Shown here one piece after another: positions 11,099 to 22,163 of a stretch of DNA of 64,000 nucleotides. Positions within the stretch are counted from its first letter, which is position 1, and every line of letters begins with the position of its first letter. The position numbers and the translations under genes are program-made. The notes beneath the pieces were generated by a model, which was not told the DNA's origin, did no database searches, and was given only the letters and a program-made list of their open reading frames with translations. This DNA comes from Phlegmacium glaucopus. Lineage: Eukaryota > Basidiomycota > Agaricomycetes > Agaricales > Cortinariaceae. The stretch lies in the NCBI GenBank assembly GCA_015039465.1, contig MU130372.1, positions 226,322-290,321 on the forward strand. The letters run 5' to 3'.

Positions 11099-12404
11099 TA
11101 GGGATGCCAAAGTTCAGTTTGGTTCAGTTTGGGACCCATTTTCTCAGAACCAGAACCAGAACCAGTTTGAACCATAAGAACCAGTTAAAAATAGACTTTT
11201 GTTAGGATATCACCAATTAGAGAAGAAATTCTCATTTTAAATTTTATTTTCTAAAATCACATCTTATTTCTTAGAAATAAATATATCTTGAAATTTGAGG
11301 CCAGAAGTTTGTAGTATTGGTGTTATAACTATGACATCACTAAAAGTAAACATGAAAAGAAAAAAATACTACTAAATCATTTTGCCAACTAGTGACAACT
11401 TTGAATTGGATTCTTGCAATAGGAGTAAATATTAATAAAACCTGAAGTTATAAAGTAAATAAGACATATTATTGATTATTGTTAAGTTCAAAACAAGGGG
11501 TCACGTCAGAGTAACACCGGATCAGACGGAACGGAACTGGAACAAGTAATGGAAAGGACTTTCGCCTCAGCATATGTGCTGTGCCGCCCAGCTCCTACAA
11601 TGTCCTGATTTTGGGAATGGAAGAGAACAGAAAGTTGGAAGACCTCAATGACTTAGAGGATGAACAAGGGGAGGAAACTAAGTTGATATTCAAACTGAGG
11701 GAAAACATACAAGTTTGAGTACTTTAAATATAAAAGAAATTGCAACCAAAATATAGAATATAAATATAAGTGCTGCGTTCTGCTCCCGGAAAAGGTCCTG
11801 CATTCTAGGGTGAATAATCCATGGCTGGTTTGCTGACTGATAGTGGGAAAGTGATGACAAAGGAATAGTTGTTGTGACGAAGGTGTGGTAAGGGGTTTGG
11901 GATATTGTTGGAAGAGTCGGAGTGATACAGGGAAGTCTCGGAGTCGGACGTAAGAGGAGTAGAGTTGGAGACAAGGGAAAGTACTGGAACGGAGTATGGA
12001 CTACCGGAAACAACTCTGACAGAGTCGGACCAGAGTGACATGTGATGGAATGTAACAATTATGTACTATGCCAGACCAAAAAATGATGTACTTCTGATTG
12101 GAAATATATTGTGTTGGTGACTTGAATAAATGTTTTCATTACAGATACAGGTACATTGTGCCATTTAACCTGTAAAATAATGCAAATAAGTAAATATATC
12201 ACTTAAATGTTTGCCTTGGGATATAGTGACTCAGAATGGTTTGAACCGGTTCAGAACTGGTTCTCAGATTTCAGGCCAATCAAGAACCAGAACCAGAACC
12301 AGATGGCTGAGGTTGAACCAGAACCAGAACTGAACCAGATACTTGGTTTGGTTTGGTTGGTTCTGGTTCTTGGACTGGTTCAGAACTGAACTTTGGCATC
12401 CCTA
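11099..12404. mobile_element. hAT-like MITE-B containing a nested solo LTR
   Basis: Inverted termini are TAGGGATGCCAAAGTTCAG and its complement CTGAACTTTGGCATCCCTA. Flanks are GTCATAGA (11091-11098) and GTCACAGA (12405-12412), an 8-bp target duplication with one transition. The uninterrupted second copy of the site lies inverted at 13002-13103, which independently confirms the insertion. Subterminal stretches are runs of AGAACC/GGTTCT. Removing the LTR at 11480-12057 leaves about 723 bp with no transposase. Confidence 0.88.
11480..12057 (-). mobile_element. Solo LTR, family L1, inverted, TSD ATTAT
   Basis: The reverse complement begins TGTTACATTCC and ends AACTTAACA, 578 bp. The flanking direct repeat is ATTAT at 11475-11479 and 12058-12062. 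It is inserted within MITE-B, so it is younger than that MITE. Confidence 0.92.
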
Positions 12405-12475
12405 GTCACAGATGATGACGCCGATGTTTATTGATGTCAAGGGATGATTTGTAAGTTGTCAGGACCTCAGAGACA

Positions 12476-13001
12476 AACCTCTCATTTTGTATGCAAGTAA
12501 TAGGCTAAGTATATGTGCTTTAATACTGAAAAGGATTGAGGTATTTCATAAAGAACTGACCCACCTACACCCCATCCAGTGGCATCCACTCCTCCTCCCC
12601 TCCCCAGAAATCATCCAAATCTGCAACTTCCCATTCAAAAAATTACCATGTGTTCCTTATCTTATAATATATCTCTACCTGACAAATATAGTTGCTCTCC
12701 TGCAGAAACTCGAGATTTTGGCAATGAATTGACCCAGTCTTTCTTCCTCTCCCTCACTAAATTTGAGTAAATTACAATTTTCTTTATGAAAAATGGGCAC
12801 CATCCATTCATATTGTAGAAATATATTTAAAATGCATGTGAATATGTTCCTGAATATTTTGGATTTTTTTGGGCCACCGCGGACCTCCCTACGCGTGTGG
12901 GAGATGCATGTTGATCACGTGCCTGGAAATCGGTCAAGGTCGTGTCGGTTAAAATCGGTCCTGTGTCTGGAAAAGGAAATCCCTTGAATGACCCTTTTTG
13001 G
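12476..13001. other. Spacer between inverted arms, no gene recognised
   Basis: Low-complexity and AT-rich, with only short chance frames. It lies between the two arms of the inverted promoter duplication. Confidence 0.35.
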
Positions 13002-13131
13002 TGTCTCCGAGGTCCTGACAACTTATAAATCGTCCCTTGACGTCAATAAACATCGGCATTATCATCCGTGACATGTTTATCAAAGCCTTTGGAAGCTTGA
13101 CAGTAGAATCCTACTCTAAATCTACCCAGAT
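13002..13131 (+). promoter_or_regulatory. Promoter / 5' UTR of the gene at 13132 with a TGACGTCA site
   Basis: A full palindromic bZIP (CRE/ATF-type) site TGACGTCA lies at 13038-13045. A TATAAAT-like box lies at about 13024-13030, roughly 105 bp before the start codon. Bases 13002-13103 have a mutated inverted copy at 11060-12475. Confidence 0.45.
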
Positions 13132-13683
13132 ATGACTTGGGCCGATACCGTTCGAGAACAATTTGACCTTGTTGACCGCTTTACGACCGATGAAACCGAA
13201 TACTACGGGCCATACAATACCCTCCTGACCGATATCTTTCCTCACACAGAGCATTTTCAAATCGTCCCTCAGTACAAAGGACCCATAACCCCAGGCTCCA
13301 TCGATTTCACTACTATATATATCATTCGCAAACGGAAGTGTCCTGTGTTTTTCATTAAGATCAAACCCTTCCCCCATCTTGACGAGATCTCCACTCGTGA
13401 AAAAGCAGACCAGCAGATGCGCGATCGATTTGTTTCCATCATTGGTAGGAACCTTGTCATTCCGAAACTGTACGGAATTAGTGCAATGGGCACTCGGTTT
13501 TCAGTTTACGAGTACAATCAGGAAACAAACAAGCTGCTACCGCCTTCAATTGCTCGCGATGCCATGTACGTGACAGACGTCGCTCCTGCTGATCGCTGGA
13601 ATTATGAGTTATTGGAGGATGACGGAGAGACAAAGATGAGGGAGCTGGTCGAAGAAGTGAAAGTGATGTGTGAGAAAATCTAA
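13132..13683 (+). CDS. Conserved basidiomycete protein, PD-(D/E)XK-nuclease-like fold suspected
   Basis: Single exon, 183 residues, starting MTWADTVREQF. It shows a compact pattern, IDFTTIYIIRK..PVFFIKIKP, then AMGTRFSVYEYN and a C-terminal TDVAPADRWNYELLEDDGE. I recognise this as a small hypothetical family common in Agaricomycetes. The D-x(n)-x-x-K layout suggests a PD-(D/E)XK-like core. In that reading the position before IKP is usually Glu and here is Lys (AAG), so catalysis may be lost. The frame is open and starts just after a credible promoter, so it is probably a real gene. Function is unknown. Confidence 0.72.
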   Translation: MTWADTVREQFDLVDRFTTDETEYYGPYNTLLTDIFPHTEHFQIVPQYKGPITPGSIDFTTIYIIRKRKCPVFFIKIKPFPHLDEISTREKADQQMRDRFVSIIGRNLVIPKLYGISAMGTRFSVYEYNQETNKLLPPSIARDAMYVTDVAPADRWNYELLEDDGETKMRELVEEVKVMCEKI

Positions 13684-13884
13684 CATGTGTATGACCAGAT
13701 CTTCTTCGTCAATCGTTGTTCAAGTTTATGATGATTTTGCAAAAAGAAACTTCCCATTTATCGTTCAAGATCAGACAAAAGTCGGAACTTACTGTCATAT
13801 CTGTGCATCGATCTTCCTGCGCCATTCAGCCTCGTTCTCTAACAATACTTTCCATGCTGCATCTAAATCAGTCATTCCACGATA

Positions 13885-15440
13885 CGATTAAAGCACAGGC
13901 TGAAATTGGTCCGAATGGCAGATACTTGATCCTGAGCTTCGAGATGTTGGTACTGACGCCTCGGGGACGATATGATATCGACATGTTTTCAGATTTCTTG
14001 ATATTGGGAGGGAAAACCTACGATTACAAGGTTTTTTATCAATCCTCTGCCTGGCTCTTCCCGTTACCCAAAGGATGACCAACATGTTCTTATTCATCGT
14101 ACGCTTTTTCTTTCAAATCTCTCGCAAACATCAACTAACCGTCGAAATCCAGTTGGAATTGAGCACGCCCATCCGACAGAATCAGGCCTTGTATCAATAC
14201 CTGGTGATGCAGTTCACGCGGGAAGAGGAGAACACCACAGAGCGAGTAGGTGGTTATGAGGATACAGAGAGAAATGGCCGATCTTATTTACTTCAGTGAG
14301 GACATTGCGAAATACGACAAATTTACGAAGGTTCGACATACGAATTCGTATCCAGTGTTCCCCGAGCTTTGGTTGGGGAAGAAAATCGTTGGTTCAGCAA
14401 GTTTCCAAAGGGTTTGTCCGCCTTTAATTAGGTGTAGGAAGTACCTGATACCTCTTTTTCTAGTCGAGATGGACACCCAGGTTTCAAAGCCAACCTCAAG
14501 GCGATCTCTTTTTCCTCGAACGTCATATCTTCTTCATCTCCAAACAACCACTCTGATCGAGATCAACGACATCCGCCCAGCGATCTTATCTCGTGCGGGT
14601 GCTGGTGCGGGAGCCTTGACCGCACGAACCTTCGACCTTAATCGTCACCAAGAGTGGTCCATAACACAATTGTTACATATATCAATAGGGATGAATATGA
14701 AATAACCGAGACGTATTTGAAGGATAACAAAGTGAGGGTGAAGAATGAGATACCGACGCCGATTTAATTGCTTGGGTGGCATGTGCAGTTGCCAGCGACG
14801 ATGACAATGACGACGTTATGCACAATATCATTAGTTCTGATTCTGATCGCGGAACGTCTGGACAAAAGAAGGTTTCGAGGGTAGCGAGGAAGGTAGTGGG
14901 TGTTTCCTTTACTTGATGATTTTTTCCCTCTTAGATCCTGATGTTGCCTTTTCACAGGGCCGTAAAGGCTCCCACTCTGATTCCGGGTTCCCGAGCGATA
15001 GTGATTCAGACTCTTCCGGTGCTAAGACAGCGTCGGACGATAGTGGATATATCGCTTTGACCCGAGATACTAAGAAAGGGGAAAAGTGCAGATACGTCCT
15101 CTGGGGACAAGGTCAAAAAGCCGGCGAAAAAGAAAGGTGCAGCTTCCGTTGCTGGTAGCGATGCGGATGAAATTGACAGCAAGGCGAAGGCGAAGCCAAA
15201 GCGCGAGTTTAAAGCGAAGAAGGGTTCGGACGACGACGCTATAGATATGGATAAGGATGGAGGCAGACCGAAACCCAAACCCAAGACATCTGCTTCAGCT
15301 GCTAGTTCATCAAGAAACCGAAATCAAGAAGATGAAGGACGATGACCTCGCCCGAAACCCAAACCGATGAAAGAAGTTGCTGTTGAAGCTGAAGTTGAGC
15401 CTCCCAAAAAAGAGGTTAAAGAAGATGGATTAATTTTTTG
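13885..15440 (+). pseudogene. Decayed SSRP1/Pob3 fragment, copy B
   Basis: Same fragment as at 2990-4500. Seen here are FHDTIKAQAEIG, LILSFEMLVLTPRGRYDID, GGKTYDYKVF, YLVMQFTREEE, EDIAKYDKF, TLIEINDIRPAILSRAGAG, ARTFDLN and a Lys/Pro-rich tail. Frames shift repeatedly and there is no start. From 15119 onward it appears identical to copy C at 32531. The upstream Abp1-like and unassigned parts of the unit are missing here. Confidence 0.72.
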
Positions 15441-17056
15441 TTTTCGTATCCTTTTTTCTCATCTTTCGACCACGGTCTGGCGTCAAAAGGAGGAACAGTA
15501 CCTGCTTTCTGTACTTTCCCTGCGACGTACATTTTCTCATGTTTTAGATCTTACTTCTAACGAGGCCCGGGGGTGCAATCTTTGTCTTTATACACCGGTT
15601 ATCTCAAACTCTCTTGGCAGATCTAAAGAATAATAAGAACAACATTTCTCGAAGACAAGCAACATGAATTGAAAGGTAGTACTTCAAAAGACAAAATAAT
15701 CAACGCCTTCCAAGATTTAAACTGGATGACTGGCCACCTGCTACCGTTCTGTCCAAGGGTCATTTGGCTACAGTACCCGTCCTTTTTTCTGGACGTCTTC
15801 TTGACAAATGAGCACTTCTTTCACTGTTTTCCAAAAGGCTTGTACAATGGTTTGATTCATGATTGAGGAACGGACGAAAATTACATGGTGTTGTTTGTCT
15901 GCTGAAGGATACTGATAACATATCCGGCAGGGTGAAAAGGTACAAGTTGAATAGTGGAAGAATGTAGATCTGCGAACATAATGGGTGACTTCCTGTACCG
16001 CTTGGACGCGACAGTGAAGTGGCACTGGGTAGAGGACGATGTTCATTCTTCAGAAGCAGATTAACATTTTTCAGACGTGTTTAAGTTGGTGACAATCAAC
16101 GAACAAAGTTCTGGAGCAAGGGCAATACAAGCAACCATACACTTGAGGATTGGTCGGAGGACTTAGAAACTTACCTAAGGAAGACCTTACAAGTGCCGGC
16201 TCTCGGCTTGGACAAGTTGGTTCGTCCTTGCATCTGCGATGCCCATTCCACCCTCATTTGGGCTCTATCGAATTTATTTGATGCTAGCCTGAGAAGATCA
16301 CGCAGTAGAAAGGAAGAGATTTGGAACGGGTCATGCTTCGGCAATGACCCGTGGCTGATGGGCCACACAAAGCCAATTCATATGCAAGGCACAGATTCAT
16401 ATGCAAGGCACTGTAACGAATTTGGAGAGAATTGGATCGTATGCGGAGTAACCGGAGTAAACAACGCTCGCACTTATGATCAAGAGCGTCTGTCTTCTTA
16501 TCCCTCTTGACCCATCGAGTACCATGAAGCGCATTTTCAAGAAAGACAAATCCAAGAAACCAAAGTATCCACCTGTGAACATCACCGATGCTCGCGATTC
16601 AAGCTCTCAACCAGTACCTTCGACATCGATGGCAATCATAACTAACAACGCTAATCCCATGCCATTCGTCCCCGCTAGTGCTGCGACTGCGAGTCTTGAA
16701 GTTATTCAAGCCACTGGTCTTAACGTTACTGTGAGTTCTCAACCTGGCCTAGCACATCGATAATAATTGTCACCTTTACGCAAATTTAAATCGTCAATTA
16801 GACTGGCCATGAACGCCAGCTCTCCGCCTTGGTTTCCGCTTTGGCAACCAATGATCGTGCTCTTGTATCACGTCTGGAAGACTCCCTACCTGATAGCATA
16901 CCGAAAGCTAACTTGGGATCTACGGAATCAGAAAAAAATGCCTCCGTGAGTTGCTCACACCCAACGACCCTTCTCGGCTATTCCTGATGATCAACAGACT
17001 CAGCCGTCTGGCTCGGGTTTCTTTGCGAATGCCCAGAATGTACTCATCACTGGGGG
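15119..17056 (+). repeat. Long block identical to 32531-34468 (offset 17412)
   Basis: I compared the two copies at many points and through all shared translations and found no difference until 17057/34469 (A versus G). The block covers the end of the SSRP1 remnant, the whole NLR upstream region and NLR exons 1-3. Sequence on both sides diverges to roughly 95%. Confidence 0.85.
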
Positions 17057-20000
17057 AACCTTTGTAAGTCTTTCTCGTGTATTGTATACATGATTCAGCA
17101 ATAATTGTATGTAGGTTAACACTCTCTCTGTCAATCCTGGTGGAAGACAGGTGAAGATCCCCGTACCTCAGAAACCAAGTTCCAGTCCGTTCTTTACCGG
17201 ACGGACAGATGTACTTAACAAGCTCAGAAATATTTTTGTTCATCGCGCTGGTAGTGGACTGACCTCGAGGCGCTCTTGTCTCCTCTGGGGATTAGGAGGA
17301 ATTGGAAAGACCCAGATCTGTCTCAAGTTCACAGAAGAAATGTCTGACAAGTAAGTGTCTTCACCCTTTCACAACACTGGTCTTATTTTTTGCTCTAGTT
17401 TTTCACATGTTTTCTGGATTGATGCCTCCTCTGTTGAGAGTATCACAATGTCTCTCAAGGGGATATCTAGTATTCCTGCTGCCCAAGCTTCTAGCATGGA
17501 TGACCCAGTTCAGTCTACTCTCCAATGGATATCTTCTATCCAGGAGGAATGGTTGATTGTGTTTGATAATGCTGATGATCCTCCTCCAGAGGTGGTGGCC
17601 AAGTTCATTCCTCCAGGTAACAGAGGTAATATTCTGATTACCAGTAGAAACAGATCCATGGGAAGGGTCATATCATTTAAGAACATGATTGAGATCTGTG
17701 AAATGGAGGAAGCAGATGCTATAATGCTGCTCCTCAAGGCTAGCTATTTGGATCAGGATCCATTAGCTGAGCATTTGGATGCTGCTAAGAATATTGTTGT
17801 TGAACTTGGCTGTATCCCTCTTGCTGTTGAGCATGCTGGTGCTTATATTGAAGCTGGGAAATGTGATATCAATAGATATCTGAGACAATTCTCCTTGCAT
17901 CGTCAGACTCTTATGTCAGATGCTACATTCACAGGAGCATCAGATTATAATGAGACAGTATATGGGACTTGGGATCTATCTTTCAAAAAAATAGAAAAGA
18001 GAGCCAGTGGAATATCTAGTGTTGGAAATGCACAAGCAGCCCAGGCTGCAATTCTAATTCTTCAAATATGTGCTTTCTATCATCATAGCAATATTTCTAG
18101 GGACATATTCAGATCTGCTGCTGAGGAGTCTAAGAAATATGTTGTTGATAGTGAAGTAGCTGAAAAGTTACCCCAGGCAATCACTTTATTGGATCATACT
18201 CTACTTGCACTAGACATTGATGGTCAATGGGATGACTTTATCTTTGGACAGGGGATTGGTGTCCTTCTCTCTTTCTCCTTGATGAAAAGAGGACAAACAC
18301 CTGAAATGTTGTCTGTTCATCCTTTGGTACACTGCTGGAGTCGGGAGCGAATGTTAAAATCTGAGCAGCAAAGAATATGGCAGATGGGAAGCATAATCTT
18401 GTCCTGTGCAATCCCAGAGAGATTTACAACTCAGGATTATGCATTACGGCGGTTGATTCTCCCACATATCAAAGCAAGTGAGTTATATGGAATCCAGCTG
18501 GGATTTATCAGGTACTACTATGATGACAAATATACCAATTTTGCATTAGTAATGAGGGAAAATGGAGACTGGAAGAATGCAGAGGAGCTGGATGTTCAAG
18601 TTGTAGACATGAGGAAGAGGCTTCTGGGTGCAGAACATCCATCCACCCTGATGAGCATGGGAAATCTAGCAGCAACATACCATAATCAGGGAAAGTGGAA
18701 TGAGGCAGAGCAGCTAAACATTCATGTCATGGATATGAGAAGGAAGCTTCTTGGTGGAGAACATCCAGACACCCTTACAAGCATGGCAAATATAGCAGCC
18801 ACATACTGCGATCAGGGAAGATGGAATGAGGCAGAGCAGCTGGAGATTCAAGTCATAGACATGAGGAAGAGGGTGCTTGGTGAAGAACATCCAGATACCC
18901 TCTTAAGCATGGGAAATCTAGCAAGCACATACCGTAATCAAGGAAGATGGAATGAGGCAGAGCAGTTGCAGATTCAAGTTCTAGACATGAGAAACAGAGT
19001 GCTTGGTGCAGACCATCCAAGTACCCTCTTAAGTATGGGAAATCTAGCAGGCACATACCGTAATCAAGGAAGATGGAATGAGGCAGAGCAGCTGGAGGTT
19101 CAAGTTATGGACCTGAGGAAAAAGGTCCTTGGTGCAGAACATCCAGACACCCTCTTAAGTATGGGAAATCTAGCAAGCACATACCATAATAAAGGAAGGT
19201 TGAATGAGGCAGAGCAACTGGAGCTCCAAGTCATGTATATGAGGAGAAAGGTGCTTGGTGAAGAACATCCAGGCACCCTCTTAAGCATGGGACATCTGGC
19301 AAGCATATACCGCAATCAAGGGAGATGGAATAAGGCAGAGCAACTAGAGGCTCAAGTCCTAGACATGAGAAAGAGAGTGCTTGGTGCAGAACATCCAGAC
19401 ACCCTCTTAAGCATGGGAAATATGGCAAACACACACCGTAATCAAGGAAGATGGAACCAGGCAGAGGAGCTGGAGGTTCAAGTCTTAAATATGAGAAAGA
19501 GAGTGCTTGGTGCAGAACATCCAGGTACCCTTGTAAGCATGGGAAATCTAGCAAGCACATACCGTAATCAAGGAAGATGGAATGAGGCAGAGCAGCTGGA
19601 GGTTCAAGTCATGAACATGAGGAAGAAGGTGCTTGGTGCAGAACATCCAGACACCCTCTTAAGCATGGGAAATCTAGCAAGCACATACCGTAATCAAGGA
19701 AGATGGAATGAGGCAGAGCAGCTGGAGGTTCAAGTCCTAGACATGAGAAAGAGAGTGCTTGGTGCAGAACACCCAGGCACCCTCTTGAGCATGGGAAATC
19801 TAGCAAGCACATACTGTAATCAAGGAAGATGGAATGAGGCAGAGCAGCTGGAGGTTCAAGTTATTGACATGAGGAAGAAGGTGCTTGGTGCAGAACACCC
19901 AGACACTCTTAAGCATGGGAAATCTAGCAAGCACATTCCGTAATCAAGGAAGGTTGAATGAGGCAGAGCAGCTGGAGGTTCAAGTTATGGATATGAGGAA

Positions 20001-20553
20001 GAGAGTGCTAGGTGCAGAACATCCAGGCACCCTCTTAATCATGGGAAATCTGGCAAGCACATACCATAATCAAGGAAGATGGAATGAGTCAGAGCAGCTG
20101 GAGGTTCAAGTCATGGACATGAGAAAGAGAGTGCTTGGTGCAGAACATCCAGACACCCTCTTAAGCATGGGCAATCTAGCAAGCACATACTATAATCAAG
20201 GAAGATGGAATGAGGCAGAGCAGCTGGAGGTTCAAGTCCTAGACATGAGAAAGAGAGTGCTTGGTGCAGAACATCCAGGCACCCTCTTAAGCATGGGAAG
20301 TCTAGCAAGTATGTACCACAAGCAAGGAAGATGGAATGAGGCAGAGCAGCTGGAGGTTCAAATTATAAGCATGGAGATTTTAGCAAGCACACATCATAAT
20401 CAAGGAAGATGGAATGAGTCAGAGCAGCTGGAGGTTCAAGTCATGGACATGAACAAGAAAGTCCTTGGTGAAGAACATCCAAGCACATTTGTAATCATGG
20501 GAAATTTAACAAGCACATACTGTAATCAAGGAAAATTGAATGTGGCAGAGTAG
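16524..20553 (+). pseudogene. NLR2: NB-ARC / TPR receptor with a frameshift in the TPR array
   Basis: Exons 16524-16730, 16802-16945, 16998-17063, 17115-17350 and 17399 onward, matching NLR1 splice for splice. The N-terminus is MKRIFKKDKSKKPKYPPVN. The short motif reads FFANAQNVLITGGTFVNT, and Walker A GLGGIGKT is at 198-205. About 16 TPRs follow. Near 19903-19911 two bases are missing relative to the repeat consensus (GACACTCTT for GACACCCTCTT). The frame then ends at 19943 after 1065 residues, while the same array continues in the next frame to 20553. One late repeat (about 20360-20400) has lost some 15 codons. This may be a recent mutation, a truncated but working receptor, or a base error. 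NB-ARC motifs are all intact. Confidence 0.82.
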
Positions 20554-20789
20554 TTGGAGCTTGAATTCATGAATATAAGGACAGTAATAGACAGTAACTG
20601 AGTATAGTGATAAGGAAAAGTATTACACAGAAACAACCTGATCCATATCTCAAAAATAGTGGTCCCATGCTCAAAGTATGAATCTGTATACATATATTTG
20701 TAGTCTACTTCCATTGAGACTTCAGATATGTTCTGAAAGAAGACATTACCTTTTAAATTCTGTGCAGAATATCCCAAAATATACACCAG
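20554..20789 (+). other. 3' flank of NLR2
   Basis: No gene. Bases 20560-20640 match the NLR3 3' flank and include the uninterrupted target AGTGATAA that holds MITE-F beside NLR3. Bases 20695-20770 match the NLR1 and NLR3 transcript ends. Confidence 0.5.
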
Positions 20790-22117
20790 TGATGCAAAGA
20801 CTGAAATGAAAATATAACTCATTTGAAGAATCCATTGAGCAATTTGGTGGTTAAAACACAATTGTGAACATTATGCTTGAAAGGCTCTTGAGAAATGTCT
20901 TAGTCCATCAGTTCATTGGGTTTTATGGTATTAAGATAGTTGTATGTCACTAGGTTGAGCTTCAATTGCCTTCACCAAAGACAATCTCATTACCTTCAGC
21001 AGCTTCCTGACTGTGAAATGTGTTAGCAATTTATTGACAAAGGTAGGTCTTGTAAAGAGTAATTTGCAATGATCCCCACCACAGCAGGAGGCAGCACAGG
21101 CAGACAAAGACATAGATCTGGAGATGGCTAAAATGGGCAGAGTAAGGTCAAGTATTCACACATATTGGTAAAAACACCCAGAGGCGGTGGTGGCAGAGCA
21201 GCTTCTTCCACTGACATCGCTTTGTGGGCAGCAGCTTGGTGTACGAGCTCAACATAGTTCAACTGAACCATGACTGAGTTGTCGCTAGTGATGCCAAAGT
21301 TTGGTTCAGTCTGGTTCTCTGACAAATTTTGAGAACCGAGAACTGGACCAATGGTTCAGTTCAGGTAAACTGCTGAACTTTGGACAGGACCACCGGTTCT
21401 GGTCAGGTTCAGGTTTGAACACATTCAAACCTGTAAAATTTCTCACACACCTACCAACCAAAAAATGGCTGAATTCTCATGTGGTAATTCATTTTGGTTT
21501 ATTCAGAGGTTGTGGTTCAGTGTTATACTCCTTTCCACGTGTTTGAAAAGGTTGGCACTTATTCCGGCAAGCCAGACTTGTCTGGGCTGTCCTGCACATA
21601 TTACTATAAAGAGTAACCAATGCTAAATATGATCAAACCCCAGCACCAAGGAGTCACAGAGGCACTATGCCGCACTGGGGAACAATTATATGACAAAAAT
21701 ACCCTGCCAAACCTCCTAAAAATCAGCAATTTCTGTTGGTGAAAGTCCGAAGTTTGGTTCAGGTTCGAACCTATCAGCAAGACCTTGAACCTTGACCTGA
21801 ACTTTGGACCGAACTTTTGGTCTGGTTTGAGAAGTTCAGGTTTGAACCACGGTGCAGAACCGAACTGCGGCATCACTAGTTGTTGCAAAAAACCAATGAC
21901 TAATGACTTACAAGGAGATAACCCCATCATCCCTCCTGAACCAATGCCTGTCCACCACCTTTCATCAATTTCCTCAATGTCTGTAATGAATTTTTGAAAC
22001 AAGAGATGGAGCAGCTTGAGCAAGAAGGAGTGACAGAAAACACCGGTTGCTGTTTGGGGGCCTGAAAAAAAATGTTCAGACAGGTGTCATACAATGTACA
22101 AATACATACCACAACAC
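20790..22117 (-). pseudogene. Decayed Abp1-like gene, copy B, C-terminal half (SH3)
   Basis: Homologous to 21-862 but with most CpG sites changed to TpG or CpA. On the minus strand it reads YVELVHQAAAHKAMSVEEA (about 21180-21260) and, beyond MITE-C, FITDIEEIDERWWTGIG (about 21935-21990), the best preserved SH3 piece of the family. It is interrupted by MITE-C (21286-21878) and ends at a TA where the 6.9 kb element 22120-29034 begins. Its N-terminal half resumes at 29035. Confidence 0.6.
21286..21878. mobile_element. hAT-like MITE-C
   Basis: Termini are TAGTGATGCC and GGCATCACTA-like (GCGGCATCACTA). Flanks are GTTGTCGC (21278-21285) and GTTGTTGC (21879-21886), an 8-bp duplication differing by one CpG to TpG change. 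The empty site is seen in Abp1 copy A at about 609-620 (GTCGTTGCAAAAAC). Subterminal GGTTC/GAACC runs are present. 593 bp, no transposase. Confidence 0.9.
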
Positions 22118-22163
22118 TACAGGGTCTTGCAATATGGTTTGCACAAAAATTTTACAGCGCGAG

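Larger units (their letters stand above)
11060..12475. repeat. Left arm of inverted duplication of the 13132 gene promoter, interrupted by MITE-B
   Basis: Bases 11060-11098 plus 12405-12475 are the reverse complement, with mutations, of 13002-13103, the 5' flank of the gene at 13132. The arm was later split by MITE-B. Its copy of the TGACGTCA site has become TGATGTCA. Confidence 0.8.

Noticed and set aside
18853..19812. Minus-strand frames with repeated CLLDFPCLRGCLDVLHQA
   Set aside because: They are the antisense shadow of the TPR repeats of NLR2.
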